Positions 33,158 through 40,170 of a stretch of DNA of 45,964 bases are shown here, one piece after another; within the stretch, counting starts at the first letter, position 1, and each line of letters starts with the position of its first letter. Both the position numbers and the translations under genes were made by a program. A model generated the notes under the pieces. It did not search any database, had not been told where the DNA came from, and was given only the letters and a program-made list of their open reading frames with translations. This stretch comes from Chthonomonas sp. UBA2391 (GTDB taxonomy: Bacteria > Armatimonadota > Fimbriimonadia > Fimbriimonadales > Fimbriimonadaceae): positions 220-46,183 of the forward strand of contig DDSL01000126.1 of the NCBI GenBank assembly GCA_002343825.1, written 5' to 3'.

Positions 33158-34237
33158 ATGAAACGATCATTAATTTTTCTTAACATTGCTGTCGCAGGTT
33201 CAGTGCTCGCCGCGCCCCGGTACAAATTTGTGTCGTTGCCGCAGCCGGGTCCCGATACTAGATTTGGATCAGCTCAAGACGGAGTGGTGTCCTCGGGCTA
33301 CGGCTCGCCATTCAACCCGCAGGTGATAGTCACAACCCCTACCGAATCGATCAACGTTTTCGATCGTTTCGGGATTGTGGGTGGTCCGAAGATCAAGTCC
33401 GCAGACACATGGGTGCTACCAGTCTACGGCGTCCCGGGCAATCCGTCGCAGCAAAACGACGGCTACATTTATAATGGCAAGTTTGGACGAGTCCCGCCAC
33501 CAAGCTGGGGCTATGAGACAAGCGTCCGGGTGATCGGCGGTGGGGCAGGCGGATGGATCTTGGGAGGCAGTTGGGTCAGGGGCGGTGTTCTGCGTACTGG
33601 AGCGATTCGGTACAACGCAGCGACCGGTGAAATGTTCGATAATGCTATCGGTCCCCACAACTGGTATTCAGATGTGAACAGCAAGGGAAACTTCCTCCTC
33701 TCCGCCTCGGATGAGCAGATCCAGTCGGGGTGGACCCTGAGCTGGATCGAAAAAGCCAATGGAGATTTAGTGGAGCTCGGCGAAGGTGAAGCGAGTTTCA
33801 TCAACGACCACGACGAGGTCGTGTTCTCGTCGATGAATGCGGGCACTTCGGGATTCGCCGGGATCTGGCGGAACGGGGTTAGAACCTTTTTCCCGGGATT
33901 TGCGCAGGGTGACTTCCGCTATGGCGAGGGCCTTTCGAATTCGGGCTTGAGCTTGGTGGGAGCGTTACTTGCCGGCAACGACAAGCGGCAGTACTACCTC
34001 TATGATCGAGACTTCAATCGCTTCGATGTCAAGAGCATCGTCGAAGGACTCCCCAAGAATCTGCAGTGGACATCCATGAACATCGACAAGAAGACCGATC
34101 AGCTCTACTTCGGCTTGCGAGATCCGATCACGAATCAGCTCTCCATCGGCCGAGCCGACCCCGTCCCCGAGCCGGGGACGCTGGCCGCGCTGGGGCTCGG
34201 GGTTGTCGCGATGCTTCGCCGGCGGCGAGCGGGATAG
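33158..34237 (+). CDS. PEP-CTERM sorting domain protein
   Basis: 359 residues from the ATG at 33158. Signal peptide MKRSLIFLNIAVAGSVLAA. The body is made of repeated beta units (GGWILGGSWVRGGVLRTGAIRYN, NDHDEVVFSS, GFAGIWRNG), like extracellular repeat proteins of the HAF/beta-propeller style. The C-terminus is PEP-CTERM: VPEPGTLAALGLGVVAML then RRRRAG. Likely exported and processed by exosortase. Function unknown. Confidence 0.85.
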   Translation: MKRSLIFLNIAVAGSVLAAPRYKFVSLPQPGPDTRFGSAQDGVVSSGYGSPFNPQVIVTTPTESINVFDRFGIVGGPKIKSADTWVLPVYGVPGNPSQQNDGYIYNGKFGRVPPPSWGYETSVRVIGGGAGGWILGGSWVRGGVLRTGAIRYNAATGEMFDNAIGPHNWYSDVNSKGNFLLSASDEQIQSGWTLSWIEKANGDLVELGEGEASFINDHDEVVFSSMNAGTSGFAGIWRNGVRTFFPGFAQGDFRYGEGLSNSGLSLVGALLAGNDKRQYYLYDRDFNRFDVKSIVEGLPKNLQWTSMNIDKKTDQLYFGLRDPITNQLSIGRADPVPEPGTLAALGLGVVAMLRRRRAG

Positions 34238-34273
34238 TGCGGGGTTGTGCGGAATGATGTGGGGATTGAGAAC

Positions 34274-34639
34274 CTAGACCAGTACGGCTTCTTGGCTTCG
34301 CTCGGAGTAGGTGTGCTGGATGTTCAGCAGGTGGATCTGTTCCGGCGCCTCGCCCCATAGGACCTGCGAGCTGCCCAGAAAGACCTTGTAGATGTGGGCG
34401 CCATCTTTGGTCATGCCCCAGCCATTGGTACCGCGGCCGCTGCTGACCCAAACGTATTGGCTGCTGGCGATAAAGACATCATCGCTCAAGACCACAGGAA
34501 ATGGCCCGGCCCCACCAAACCAGCGGGCACTCACGAGCGCGTGACCTCGCAGGTGTGCCCTCATGGCACCCTGGTTTTGCAACAAGATGAACTCCGTGTC
34601 TGGAGTGGGACCCTTTTGAATTCCAACGATGCGGATCAT
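34274..34639 (-). CDS. lamin-tail-like domain protein
   Basis: 121 residues with no signal peptide. The N-terminus TEFILLQNQGAMRAHLRGHALVS matches the strand pattern of lamin-tail-like domains (E(F/Y)hxLxNxG...hxLxGhxL), and NGWGMTKDGAHIYKV closes the sheet. It could be a single small domain. GGAAGG lies 3-4 nt before the ATG. Function unknown; it is last of a leftward gene run including marR-like and dprA-like genes. Confidence 0.6.
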   Translation of the reverse strand: MIRIVGIQKGPTPDTEFILLQNQGAMRAHLRGHALVSARWFGGAGPFPVVLSDDVFIASSQYVWVSSGRGTNGWGMTKDGAHIYKVFLGSSQVLWGEAPEQIHLLNIQHTYSERSQEAVLV

Positions 34640-34685
34640 CGGCCTTCCTCTTAGTGGAATGTGAAGAAGACGCTCGGCGCCCGCG

Positions 34686-35114
34686 TTAAGATTCGAGGGC
34701 TTTTTCCATCGTCGCGATCAGGCGATCCATGGTCTTGGTGAGCGAGGCCCGAGCGGTATCGGGGATCGACTCTCGCAGCAGGGTCTCGATGACCCCGATC
34801 TCGACGAGAGCGCGGTCGAGAAGCTCGTCGGCCTGAGCCGTGAGCACCAGAATGCGGACGCGCTTATCCTGAGGACTTCGAGTCTGTTCGAGAAGGCCGC
34901 GGCGCACGTGGCCGGCGACCGTCTCGCTCAGAGTGGCGGGCGTGACCGCCAGCCGCCGTGCGATTTCGGCCTGCGAAGCCTGGTCCCCCGCGCCGCGAAC
35001 CGCGGAAAGGAGCTGGAACGTCGAGAGGCCGATACCGATTGCCTCGAGCCGTGGCTCCAACAACGCGGCTTGAAGTTCATAAAGTTGGGCAAAGCGTGGC
35101 GTCAGTTCCAGCAT
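34686..35114 (-). CDS. MarR-family transcriptional regulator
   Basis: 142 residues from the ATG at 35114; a TTG at 35123 would add three. Winged-helix features: GLSTFQLLSAVRGAGDQASQAEIARRLAVTPATLSETVAGHVRRGLLEQTRSPQDKRVRILVLT, with the wing DKRVR. It should repress genes in response to small ligands; the target is unknown and no operator was identified. Confidence 0.9.
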   Translation of the reverse strand: MLELTPRFAQLYELQAALLEPRLEAIGIGLSTFQLLSAVRGAGDQASQAEIARRLAVTPATLSETVAGHVRRGLLEQTRSPQDKRVRILVLTAQADELLDRALVEIGVIETLLRESIPDTARASLTKTMDRLIATMEKALES

Positions 35115-35168
35115 GGGCGGCAACCGTTAGGGTACCGAATCATGCTGGACTTTCGCCGCCCGCCGCAC

Positions 35169-35381
35169 TTAGACATACATATCAAAACTGATGGCCATGA
35201 GAGCCCCCTGAGCCATGCGAATTGCCCGCTCGGCCATGAGCTGGCGTTGCGCAAGGTCTCCTTGAGTATTTGCCGCCGCAGACTGCTGAACTCTTAGCAA
35301 CTGTTCTTGCTGTAGCTTGTCATCCAATTGGAGAAGCTGCAGAAGACTGTGCGTCACTCCGCTCTGCGATGCTTGGATCAC
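35169..35381 (-). CDS. small Gln-rich helical protein, unknown
   Basis: 70 residues, start GTG at 35381 with GAGG about 8 nt upstream. Sequence is Gln/Leu-rich and predicted fully helical (LLQLLQLDDKLQQEQLLRV), ending MAISFDMYV. No family assigned; general look like small motility-associated or structural peptides. Same strand and spacing as its neighbours. Confidence 0.45.
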   Translation of the reverse strand: MIQASQSGVTHSLLQLLQLDDKLQQEQLLRVQQSAAANTQGDLAQRQLMAERAIRMAQGALMAISFDMYV

Positions 35382-35432
35382 TTATCTACCTCACACAAGA
35401 TGAATTCCCGGAAGTCTCTTTCGCCGGGCCTG

Positions 35433-35627
35433 TCAATTCAACCTTTTTGACCCTTTTTCCGCCTCAAACCCATACGTACCTCTCAGCAATGACGGGGAGG
35501 TCCCTCGCCGGAGCATCTGTCTGCGCAGCGGGCGATGGTGGGTCAGCGAGATGGGCGCAGCGGCCCAGAGGGCCCAATCTTGGGCGGTCCATCCAAAGGT
35601 CTTAGGGCGTTCGGTTTGCATTTTCAT
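35433..35627 (-). CDS. possible small basic protein, unknown
   Basis: 64 residues from the ATG at 35627, 39 bp after the dprA-like gene on the same strand. Trp-rich start (FGWTAQDWALWAAAPIS) and Arg-rich middle (HHRPLRRQMLRRG). No family and only a weak ribosome-binding site, so it may not be real. Confidence 0.35.
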   Translation of the reverse strand: MKMQTERPKTFGWTAQDWALWAAAPISLTHHRPLRRQMLRRGTSPSLLRGTYGFEAEKGSKRLN

Positions 35628-35666
35628 GGGTTGCCACCTGGTTTCCTCTATCTGACGCCGCAACCA

Positions 35667-36548
35667 TCATGCCAATTCCCTAGCCCCCAAAGCGATGAGG
35701 TCAGAAAAAACACGAGATCCTGTCCAAACTCTTACACTCTTGCCAGCCTTGAGGGCCGATTTGGCCACCTTCTCCATGTTTCCGCCCGGGCTCGGGCAGA
35801 CGAAATCCAGGCGCCGCGCCAGTCCCCCGATCAGCCGGTCGCGCTGGGCGTTGGCGCTCGGAAAGAAATCTCGCAAGGGATGAATCGTGGAAACCACGAG
35901 GTCGGTGCTGGGATCGAACTGATGCCGCCAGAGCCGGGCAATGCGAAAAGGCTCTTCCTTGAGCGAGTGTCCGAGAGCCTTATAGAACCCTTGGTCGAGG
36001 ACCAAGATTCGGGGCGCACCCCATCGGAGCGGGACCACCGCCGACCGCTGGTACTCCGGGGTGTCGTGACCCGCGACGAGCACTTCCCCTTCTAGCACCC
36101 CTTCTTCCACCGCTTGCTCCATGCGAACGAGGCCGGCTTCATGGGTCTTTCGCGAGCTCAAGACGGCAAAAGTCTTCGCCCCGAAAAGCCGCTCGTTGCC
36201 GTGCAAAAACAGGACCCCCGGCGGGTTGCGATCCATCAATTCCAGTCCCGTGGGGTAGCTCGCGTCGATCGGAGTCACAAAGCGGATGGAGTCGGCATCG
36301 AGTTTGTCTTGGAGGATCCGGGCCGAATCGAGCGCTTCTTGGTGAGATTGGGTCCAGGCATGGGCCGATTCGGTCCGCAGCCCAAAGTCCTCGATGAGGG
36401 CTTCGGGACTGAGCTTCAGGAAGTCCTTTGGCGAAAGTCCAAGCAGTTCGTTGCGGGTCGCGATCCGGGCCAACGACCGACCGCCGAGCCCCGGAACCGA
36501 GCCGAGAGCCAACAAGAGAAGCCGGGGGGAGACGTCGCTCGGTTTCAC
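35667..36548 (-). CDS. dprA: divergent DprA/Smf-like protein
   Basis: 293 residues. The N-terminal HhH-like start (LLALGSVPGLGGRSLARI) and the lead-in YPTGLELMDRNPPGVLFLHGN match DprA. The Rossmann core is altered: the usual GSR is SSRKT, the SG(M/L)AxGID motif reads AGHDTPEYQ, yet FFPSANAQRDRLIGGLARRLDFV corresponds to the conserved FPxRNRIIAGLS segment. DprA binds incoming single-stranded DNA and loads RecA in transformation; this copy may be altered in function or specialised. It overlaps the MTAP-like gene by ATGA. Confidence 0.7.
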   Translation of the reverse strand: MKPSDVSPRLLLLALGSVPGLGGRSLARIATRNELLGLSPKDFLKLSPEALIEDFGLRTESAHAWTQSHQEALDSARILQDKLDADSIRFVTPIDASYPTGLELMDRNPPGVLFLHGNERLFGAKTFAVLSSRKTHEAGLVRMEQAVEEGVLEGEVLVAGHDTPEYQRSAVVPLRWGAPRILVLDQGFYKALGHSLKEEPFRIARLWRHQFDPSTDLVVSTIHPLRDFFPSANAQRDRLIGGLARRLDFVCPSPGGNMEKVAKSALKAGKSVRVWTGSRVFSDLIALGARELA

Positions 36549-37267
36549 ACCAGTGTTGCCGCTTTCAGCAGAAGATCGGTCGCGGATTGTCCGGCACGCC
36601 CGACGACCTCGACCACCTCTTCGTGCGTGAGGGGGCCTTCATTCAGTCCGCTGGCGAGATTCGTGACGATCCCGAGGAGTCCGTAGGTCACTCCCATCTC
36701 GCGGAAGCAGACCGCCTCGGAGCTGGCCGTCATTCCGACCAAATCCCCGCCCAGTTTGTCCACCATGCCGATCTCGGCTGGCGTTTCGTATCGGGGTCCA
36801 TTGAGACCGACATAGACGGCCTTGGGTTGCACGTCCAGACCGAGTGCATCGGCGGCGGCCTGCAGATGGACCCGACCACCGAGCGGATCCGAAAAATCGA
36901 CGTGGCGCACTTGCCGGTCGTGCATGGTGAGGTTGCGGAAGGTGAGGTCCAAGAAGTCGGTGCAAACGGCGAGGCAGCCCACGGGCCAATCGGCCCGCAG
37001 ACATCCGACGGCAGCGGTGGAGAATGCGGCCTTAGCCCGTCGCATTTGGGCGGCCCTCGCGATGGCCCGATAGTTCACCTTGTGGGGTGGATTTTTGTGC
37101 CCGGCACCGTGGCGCTGCACGACCATAACCCGCCTACCTTGGTGGACGCCTTCGGATCCCCGAACCAAGCCGAATTCGGTTGGCACGGCCACGCTGGGCC
37201 AGCCAAAGGCCGCCAGACGTTCCCCAACACCGGTGCCGCCGATCAGGACGACATCACATTCCCGCAT
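36545..37267 (-). CDS. MTAP-family purine nucleoside phosphorylase
   Basis: 240 residues. Family motifs: LIGGTGVGERLAAF (phosphate site), QRHGAGHKNPPHKVNYRAIA, VYVGLNGPRYETPAEI, DLVGMTASSEAVCFREMGVTYG, LTHEEVVEVV. It phosphorolyses methylthioadenosine, methylthioinosine or inosine/guanosine; which one is not decided by the visible residues. Divergent from the histidine kinase gene. Confidence 0.93.
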   Translation of the reverse strand: MRECDVVLIGGTGVGERLAAFGWPSVAVPTEFGLVRGSEGVHQGRRVMVVQRHGAGHKNPPHKVNYRAIARAAQMRRAKAAFSTAAVGCLRADWPVGCLAVCTDFLDLTFRNLTMHDRQVRHVDFSDPLGGRVHLQAAADALGLDVQPKAVYVGLNGPRYETPAEIGMVDKLGGDLVGMTASSEAVCFREMGVTYGLLGIVTNLASGLNEGPLTHEEVVEVVGRAGQSATDLLLKAATLV

Positions 37268-37274
37268 GATTGCG

Positions 37275-37280
37275 ATGCTA
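37275..37280 (-). promoter_or_regulatory. -10-like hexamer TAGCAT, 7 nt before ATG
   Basis: On the minus strand TAGCAT is followed by CGCAATC and the ATG at 37267. No ribosome-binding site is visible. Confidence 0.35.
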
Positions 37281-37324
37281 CCAGGCTCTTGAGACCAGCC
37301 TACTTTAAGCCGAAACTATCCGAT

Positions 37325-38857
37325 ATGAGCACTCTGCGCGAAGCTCGGCCCAATGACCTGTATGAACTGCTCGATCTGGCTCACTCGGATGGGAGCGTTG
37401 AGCTTGAAGAATACTTACAGCGTGTTGTCGAGAAGGCTTTGGACTGGTTCTCTGCGCAGGGAATCTCCATTTTCTTGCGCAACGGGGGCACCGAGACGTT
37501 TGGGCTTGCGGTGGCTCACGGCCTGCTTTCGACCGTTCCGTCCGACGCGGTGATCAGCGACGGTCAGGGGATTGCCGGGGTAGCGATCGCGGAGGGCCAG
37601 CCGAGACTCTTGATCGATCCGACCTCGGACCGAGACCTCGCCCGGCAAGGAATCGAGCGTAAAGAAACGATTGGATCTTCCCTCATCATCCCGCTGATGA
37701 CGCGCAATGCGGGGTGTATCGGGGTCATGAACGTCGCCCGGGCCGCCGAGTCGGCCGACTTTTCGGAGTCGGATCTTGAGGCTGCCAGTTCTCTGGGGCG
37801 GCAGATCGCGCTGGCGCTGAGCCAGTACCGCACTCTCGTCGCGGCTCAGACCCAAAAGTACGAATTGCAGAGTGCCATGGACCTGATCGGGTTTGGGTTG
37901 CTCATGATCGGGCCGGGGGGACGATTCCAAGACTTCACCCCCGAGATCGCAACCATCCTCGAATCCTCGCCGCGAAACCACTTGACCGTCGCGACCTACT
38001 TCCAGACGATCAACCCCAATTTCCAGCGGCCCCTGAATCTGGGCATCGAGCGAGCCAAGAAGAATCTCAGCTACCGGTTTCGGGTGGACGACCCGATTCG
38101 ACACGTGACCTACGCCGCGGTCACGGCTCCGATGCAGAACGGCGGAGTGATCGTGGCCATTCACGACATCACCGAGCACGAAAAGGCTCGAGGTGCGATC
38201 GACCGCATCCAGCGCCTCGCCGAGATCGGCCAACTCACCGCGAGCATCGCGCACGAGATTCGGAACCCGTTAACGGGTATCCAATCGGCGGCCCGAATGA
38301 TCATCGACGACCCGATGTTGGCCCCCGAGTTTGGCGAGATCATCGAGCGCGAAGCCGGAAAACTGAACCAGCTCTGCACGGAGTTTTTGACCTTCGCCAA
38401 GCCGCTCAGCCTCGACTTTGAGCCGATTCGACTCAGCGACATCGGTCGCCGAGTGGTGGATAGTATGAAGCAGGAGTTCCACGACGAGCGGCTACGGGTC
38501 GAGTTCCGTATCTCGCCCGACGAGCCTATCCTCTATGCCGATCCCATCCGCGTGGAACAGGTTTTCCGGAACCTGCTGAAGAATGCGATTGATGCGAGCT
38601 CGCCGGGACAGCTGATCTGCCTTGAAATCGATGAGCAGGGGATCGCCAAGATTCGCGACCAGGGCATCGGGATGGAGCCCCATATCGTGGACCGGCTCTT
38701 CACGCCATTCTTCACCACGAAGCCGAACGGCACCGGGCTCGGCCTAAGCATCTGCCACAAGATCATGGAGGCCCACCGCTCGACGATCCGGGTGAACTCG
38801 GTCGCCGGGAGCGGGACTACTTTCGAACTTAATTTCAACGTGAAGGGGGCGGCGTGA
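37325..38857 (+). CDS. GAF-PAS sensor histidine kinase (NtrB-like)
   Basis: 510 residues from the ATG at 37325; the frame is open far upstream, but that part lies antisense to the phosphorylase gene. GAF domain ~20-165, PAS-like ~185-280 (LLMIGPGGRFQDFTPEIATIL; VIVAIHDITEHEKA), HisKA with H310 (LTASIAHEIRNPLTGIQ), HATPase with N-box LLKNAIDAS, G1 DQGIGMEP, G2 GTGLGLSIC. No membrane segments, so it senses something in the cytoplasm. It overlaps the response regulator by GTGA and is surely its partner. Confidence 0.95.
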   Translation: MSTLREARPNDLYELLDLAHSDGSVELEEYLQRVVEKALDWFSAQGISIFLRNGGTETFGLAVAHGLLSTVPSDAVISDGQGIAGVAIAEGQPRLLIDPTSDRDLARQGIERKETIGSSLIIPLMTRNAGCIGVMNVARAAESADFSESDLEAASSLGRQIALALSQYRTLVAAQTQKYELQSAMDLIGFGLLMIGPGGRFQDFTPEIATILESSPRNHLTVATYFQTINPNFQRPLNLGIERAKKNLSYRFRVDDPIRHVTYAAVTAPMQNGGVIVAIHDITEHEKARGAIDRIQRLAEIGQLTASIAHEIRNPLTGIQSAARMIIDDPMLAPEFGEIIEREAGKLNQLCTEFLTFAKPLSLDFEPIRLSDIGRRVVDSMKQEFHDERLRVEFRISPDEPILYADPIRVEQVFRNLLKNAIDASSPGQLICLEIDEQGIAKIRDQGIGMEPHIVDRLFTPFFTTKPNGTGLGLSICHKIMEAHRSTIRVNSVAGSGTTFELNFNVKGAA

Positions 38858-40029
38858 CGGAAAAGAAGCGGCTCCTCATCGTCGATGATGAAGCGGCGAT
38901 GCGCCGGATTCTCCAGGTCGCGTTTGAAAAAGCGGGATATCAAACCGTGGTGGCCGAGTCGGGTCCCCAGGCCCTTCAGTTTCTGTCCGACCAACCCTTT
39001 GACTGCGTCCTCACCGACGTGACCATGCCGGGCATGACCGGCTACCAACTCCAGGTTCAGATCGCCCAGGAATTTCCCCAGATCCCGGTCGTCATCATGA
39101 CCGCCTACGGGACGATTCCAGAAGCGATCTCCGCCATCCGGCGCGGTGCCTTTGAATTCGTTCCCAAGCCGTTCGACCTCGAAAATCTGAAGAAGATCAT
39201 CAAGGCGGCCGTTCAAGAGGGGGCGCAGGTGGCCACCCCGAAGACCTCGAAAAAGGCTTCGAGCAAGGGCGACTTTATCGCCGAAAGCCCGGCCATGAAG
39301 TCGGTTTTGGAAACCGTCGACCAAGTCGCCGACTCCAAGGCGACAGTGCTGATCACGGGAGAAAGTGGGACTGGAAAGGAGGTCGTGGCCAAGAGGTTGC
39401 ACCAGATCTCTGGGCGGAAAAACGAGGCGTTCATCGCCACTAGCTGCGCCGCGATCCCCGAAACTTTGCTGGAAAGCGAGCTTTTCGGCTACGAGAAGGG
39501 AGCGTTTACCGGGGCTCAAGGGAGCAAGGCCGGTCGATTTGAACTCGCCCAAAAGGGCACGTTGTTCTTGGACGAAATCGGCGAGGTCCCCCTCCCGATC
39601 CAAGCCAAGCTCCTCCGTGTCTTGCAGGAGCGCGAATTCGAGCGACTCGGCGCGACCAAGAGCACCCAGATCGATGTCCGTTTGATCACCGCGACCAACC
39701 GAGACCTCGAGCGAGAAGTAGAAGTCGGGACCTTCCGGCTTGACCTCCTCTACCGCCTGCAAGTCATCGAAATCCACCTGCCTCCGCTACGCGAGCGTCC
39801 GGAGGATATCTTGCCGCTGAGTCAGCACTTCGTGGCAAAGTTCAGCGCGGAAAATGGTCGACCGGCACTCCAGATTGGGCCGGACTTCGAACAAGCACTG
39901 TTGGCCTATGCCTGGCCGGGCAACGTGCGGGAGTTGAGCAACGCGATTGAGCGCTCAGTGGTGTTGACGGCTCCGACGGCGGATCAACTCTCGGTCAAGG
40001 GACTCCCAAAGAGTCTACACGCAGCCTAA
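38854..40029 (+). CDS. sigma-54 activator response regulator without DNA-binding domain
   Basis: 391 residues, start GTG. Receiver domain 1-120: acidic pair D11-D12, phospho-acceptor D55 (LTDVTMPG), K105 (VPKPF). AAA+ domain ~140-375: Walker A GESGTGKE (169-176), GYEKGAFTGAQG with GAFTGA at 216-221, Walker B LFLDEIGE (237-244), YRLQVIEIHLPPLRERPEDI, and WPGNVREL near the end. The protein stops about 25 residues after NAIERSVVL, so the Fis-type HTH seen in NtrC/AtoC is absent. It may act from solution on sigma-54 holoenzyme. Confidence 0.93.
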   Translation: MTEKKRLLIVDDEAAMRRILQVAFEKAGYQTVVAESGPQALQFLSDQPFDCVLTDVTMPGMTGYQLQVQIAQEFPQIPVVIMTAYGTIPEAISAIRRGAFEFVPKPFDLENLKKIIKAAVQEGAQVATPKTSKKASSKGDFIAESPAMKSVLETVDQVADSKATVLITGESGTGKEVVAKRLHQISGRKNEAFIATSCAAIPETLLESELFGYEKGAFTGAQGSKAGRFELAQKGTLFLDEIGEVPLPIQAKLLRVLQEREFERLGATKSTQIDVRLITATNRDLEREVEVGTFRLDLLYRLQVIEIHLPPLRERPEDILPLSQHFVAKFSAENGRPALQIGPDFEQALLAYAWPGNVRELSNAIERSVVLTAPTADQLSVKGLPKSLHAA

Positions 40030-40046
40030 ATAGAAGGGAGCTCGGG

Positions 40047-40134
40047 TGGCGGACAGGGTGGGATTCGAACCCACGGAGGCTTGCACCTCACCGCATTTCG
40101 AGTGCGGCGCACTAGACCACTATGCGACCTGTCC
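40047..40134 (-). tRNA. tRNA-Ser (CGA)
   Basis: 88 nt including encoded CCA. Acceptor GGACAGG / CCTGTCC, anticodon loop CTCGAAA (anticodon CGA at 40100-40098), long class II variable arm (GTGAGGTGCAAGCCTCC region), T-loop TTCGAAT, discriminator G. Confidence 0.97.
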
Positions 40135-40140
40135 GGGGAG

Positions 40141-40170
40141 ATTATAACATCACTCTTCGCGTGATGGCAG
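40141..40170 (-). promoter_or_regulatory. promoter of tRNA-Ser, inside the end of the preceding gene
   Basis: TATAAT on the minus strand at 40146-40141, 7 nt ahead of the tRNA, with CTGCCA (40170-40165) 18 bp upstream as a weak -35. The -35 lies within the last codons of the DUF255-like gene, so that gene and the tRNA may also be cotranscribed. Confidence 0.6.

Noticed and set aside
36428..37324. Open frame extending the histidine kinase about 300 codons upstream.
   Set aside because: It runs antisense to the clearly real phosphorylase and dprA-like genes and has no domain resemblance; the ATG at 37325 starts the recognisable kinase.
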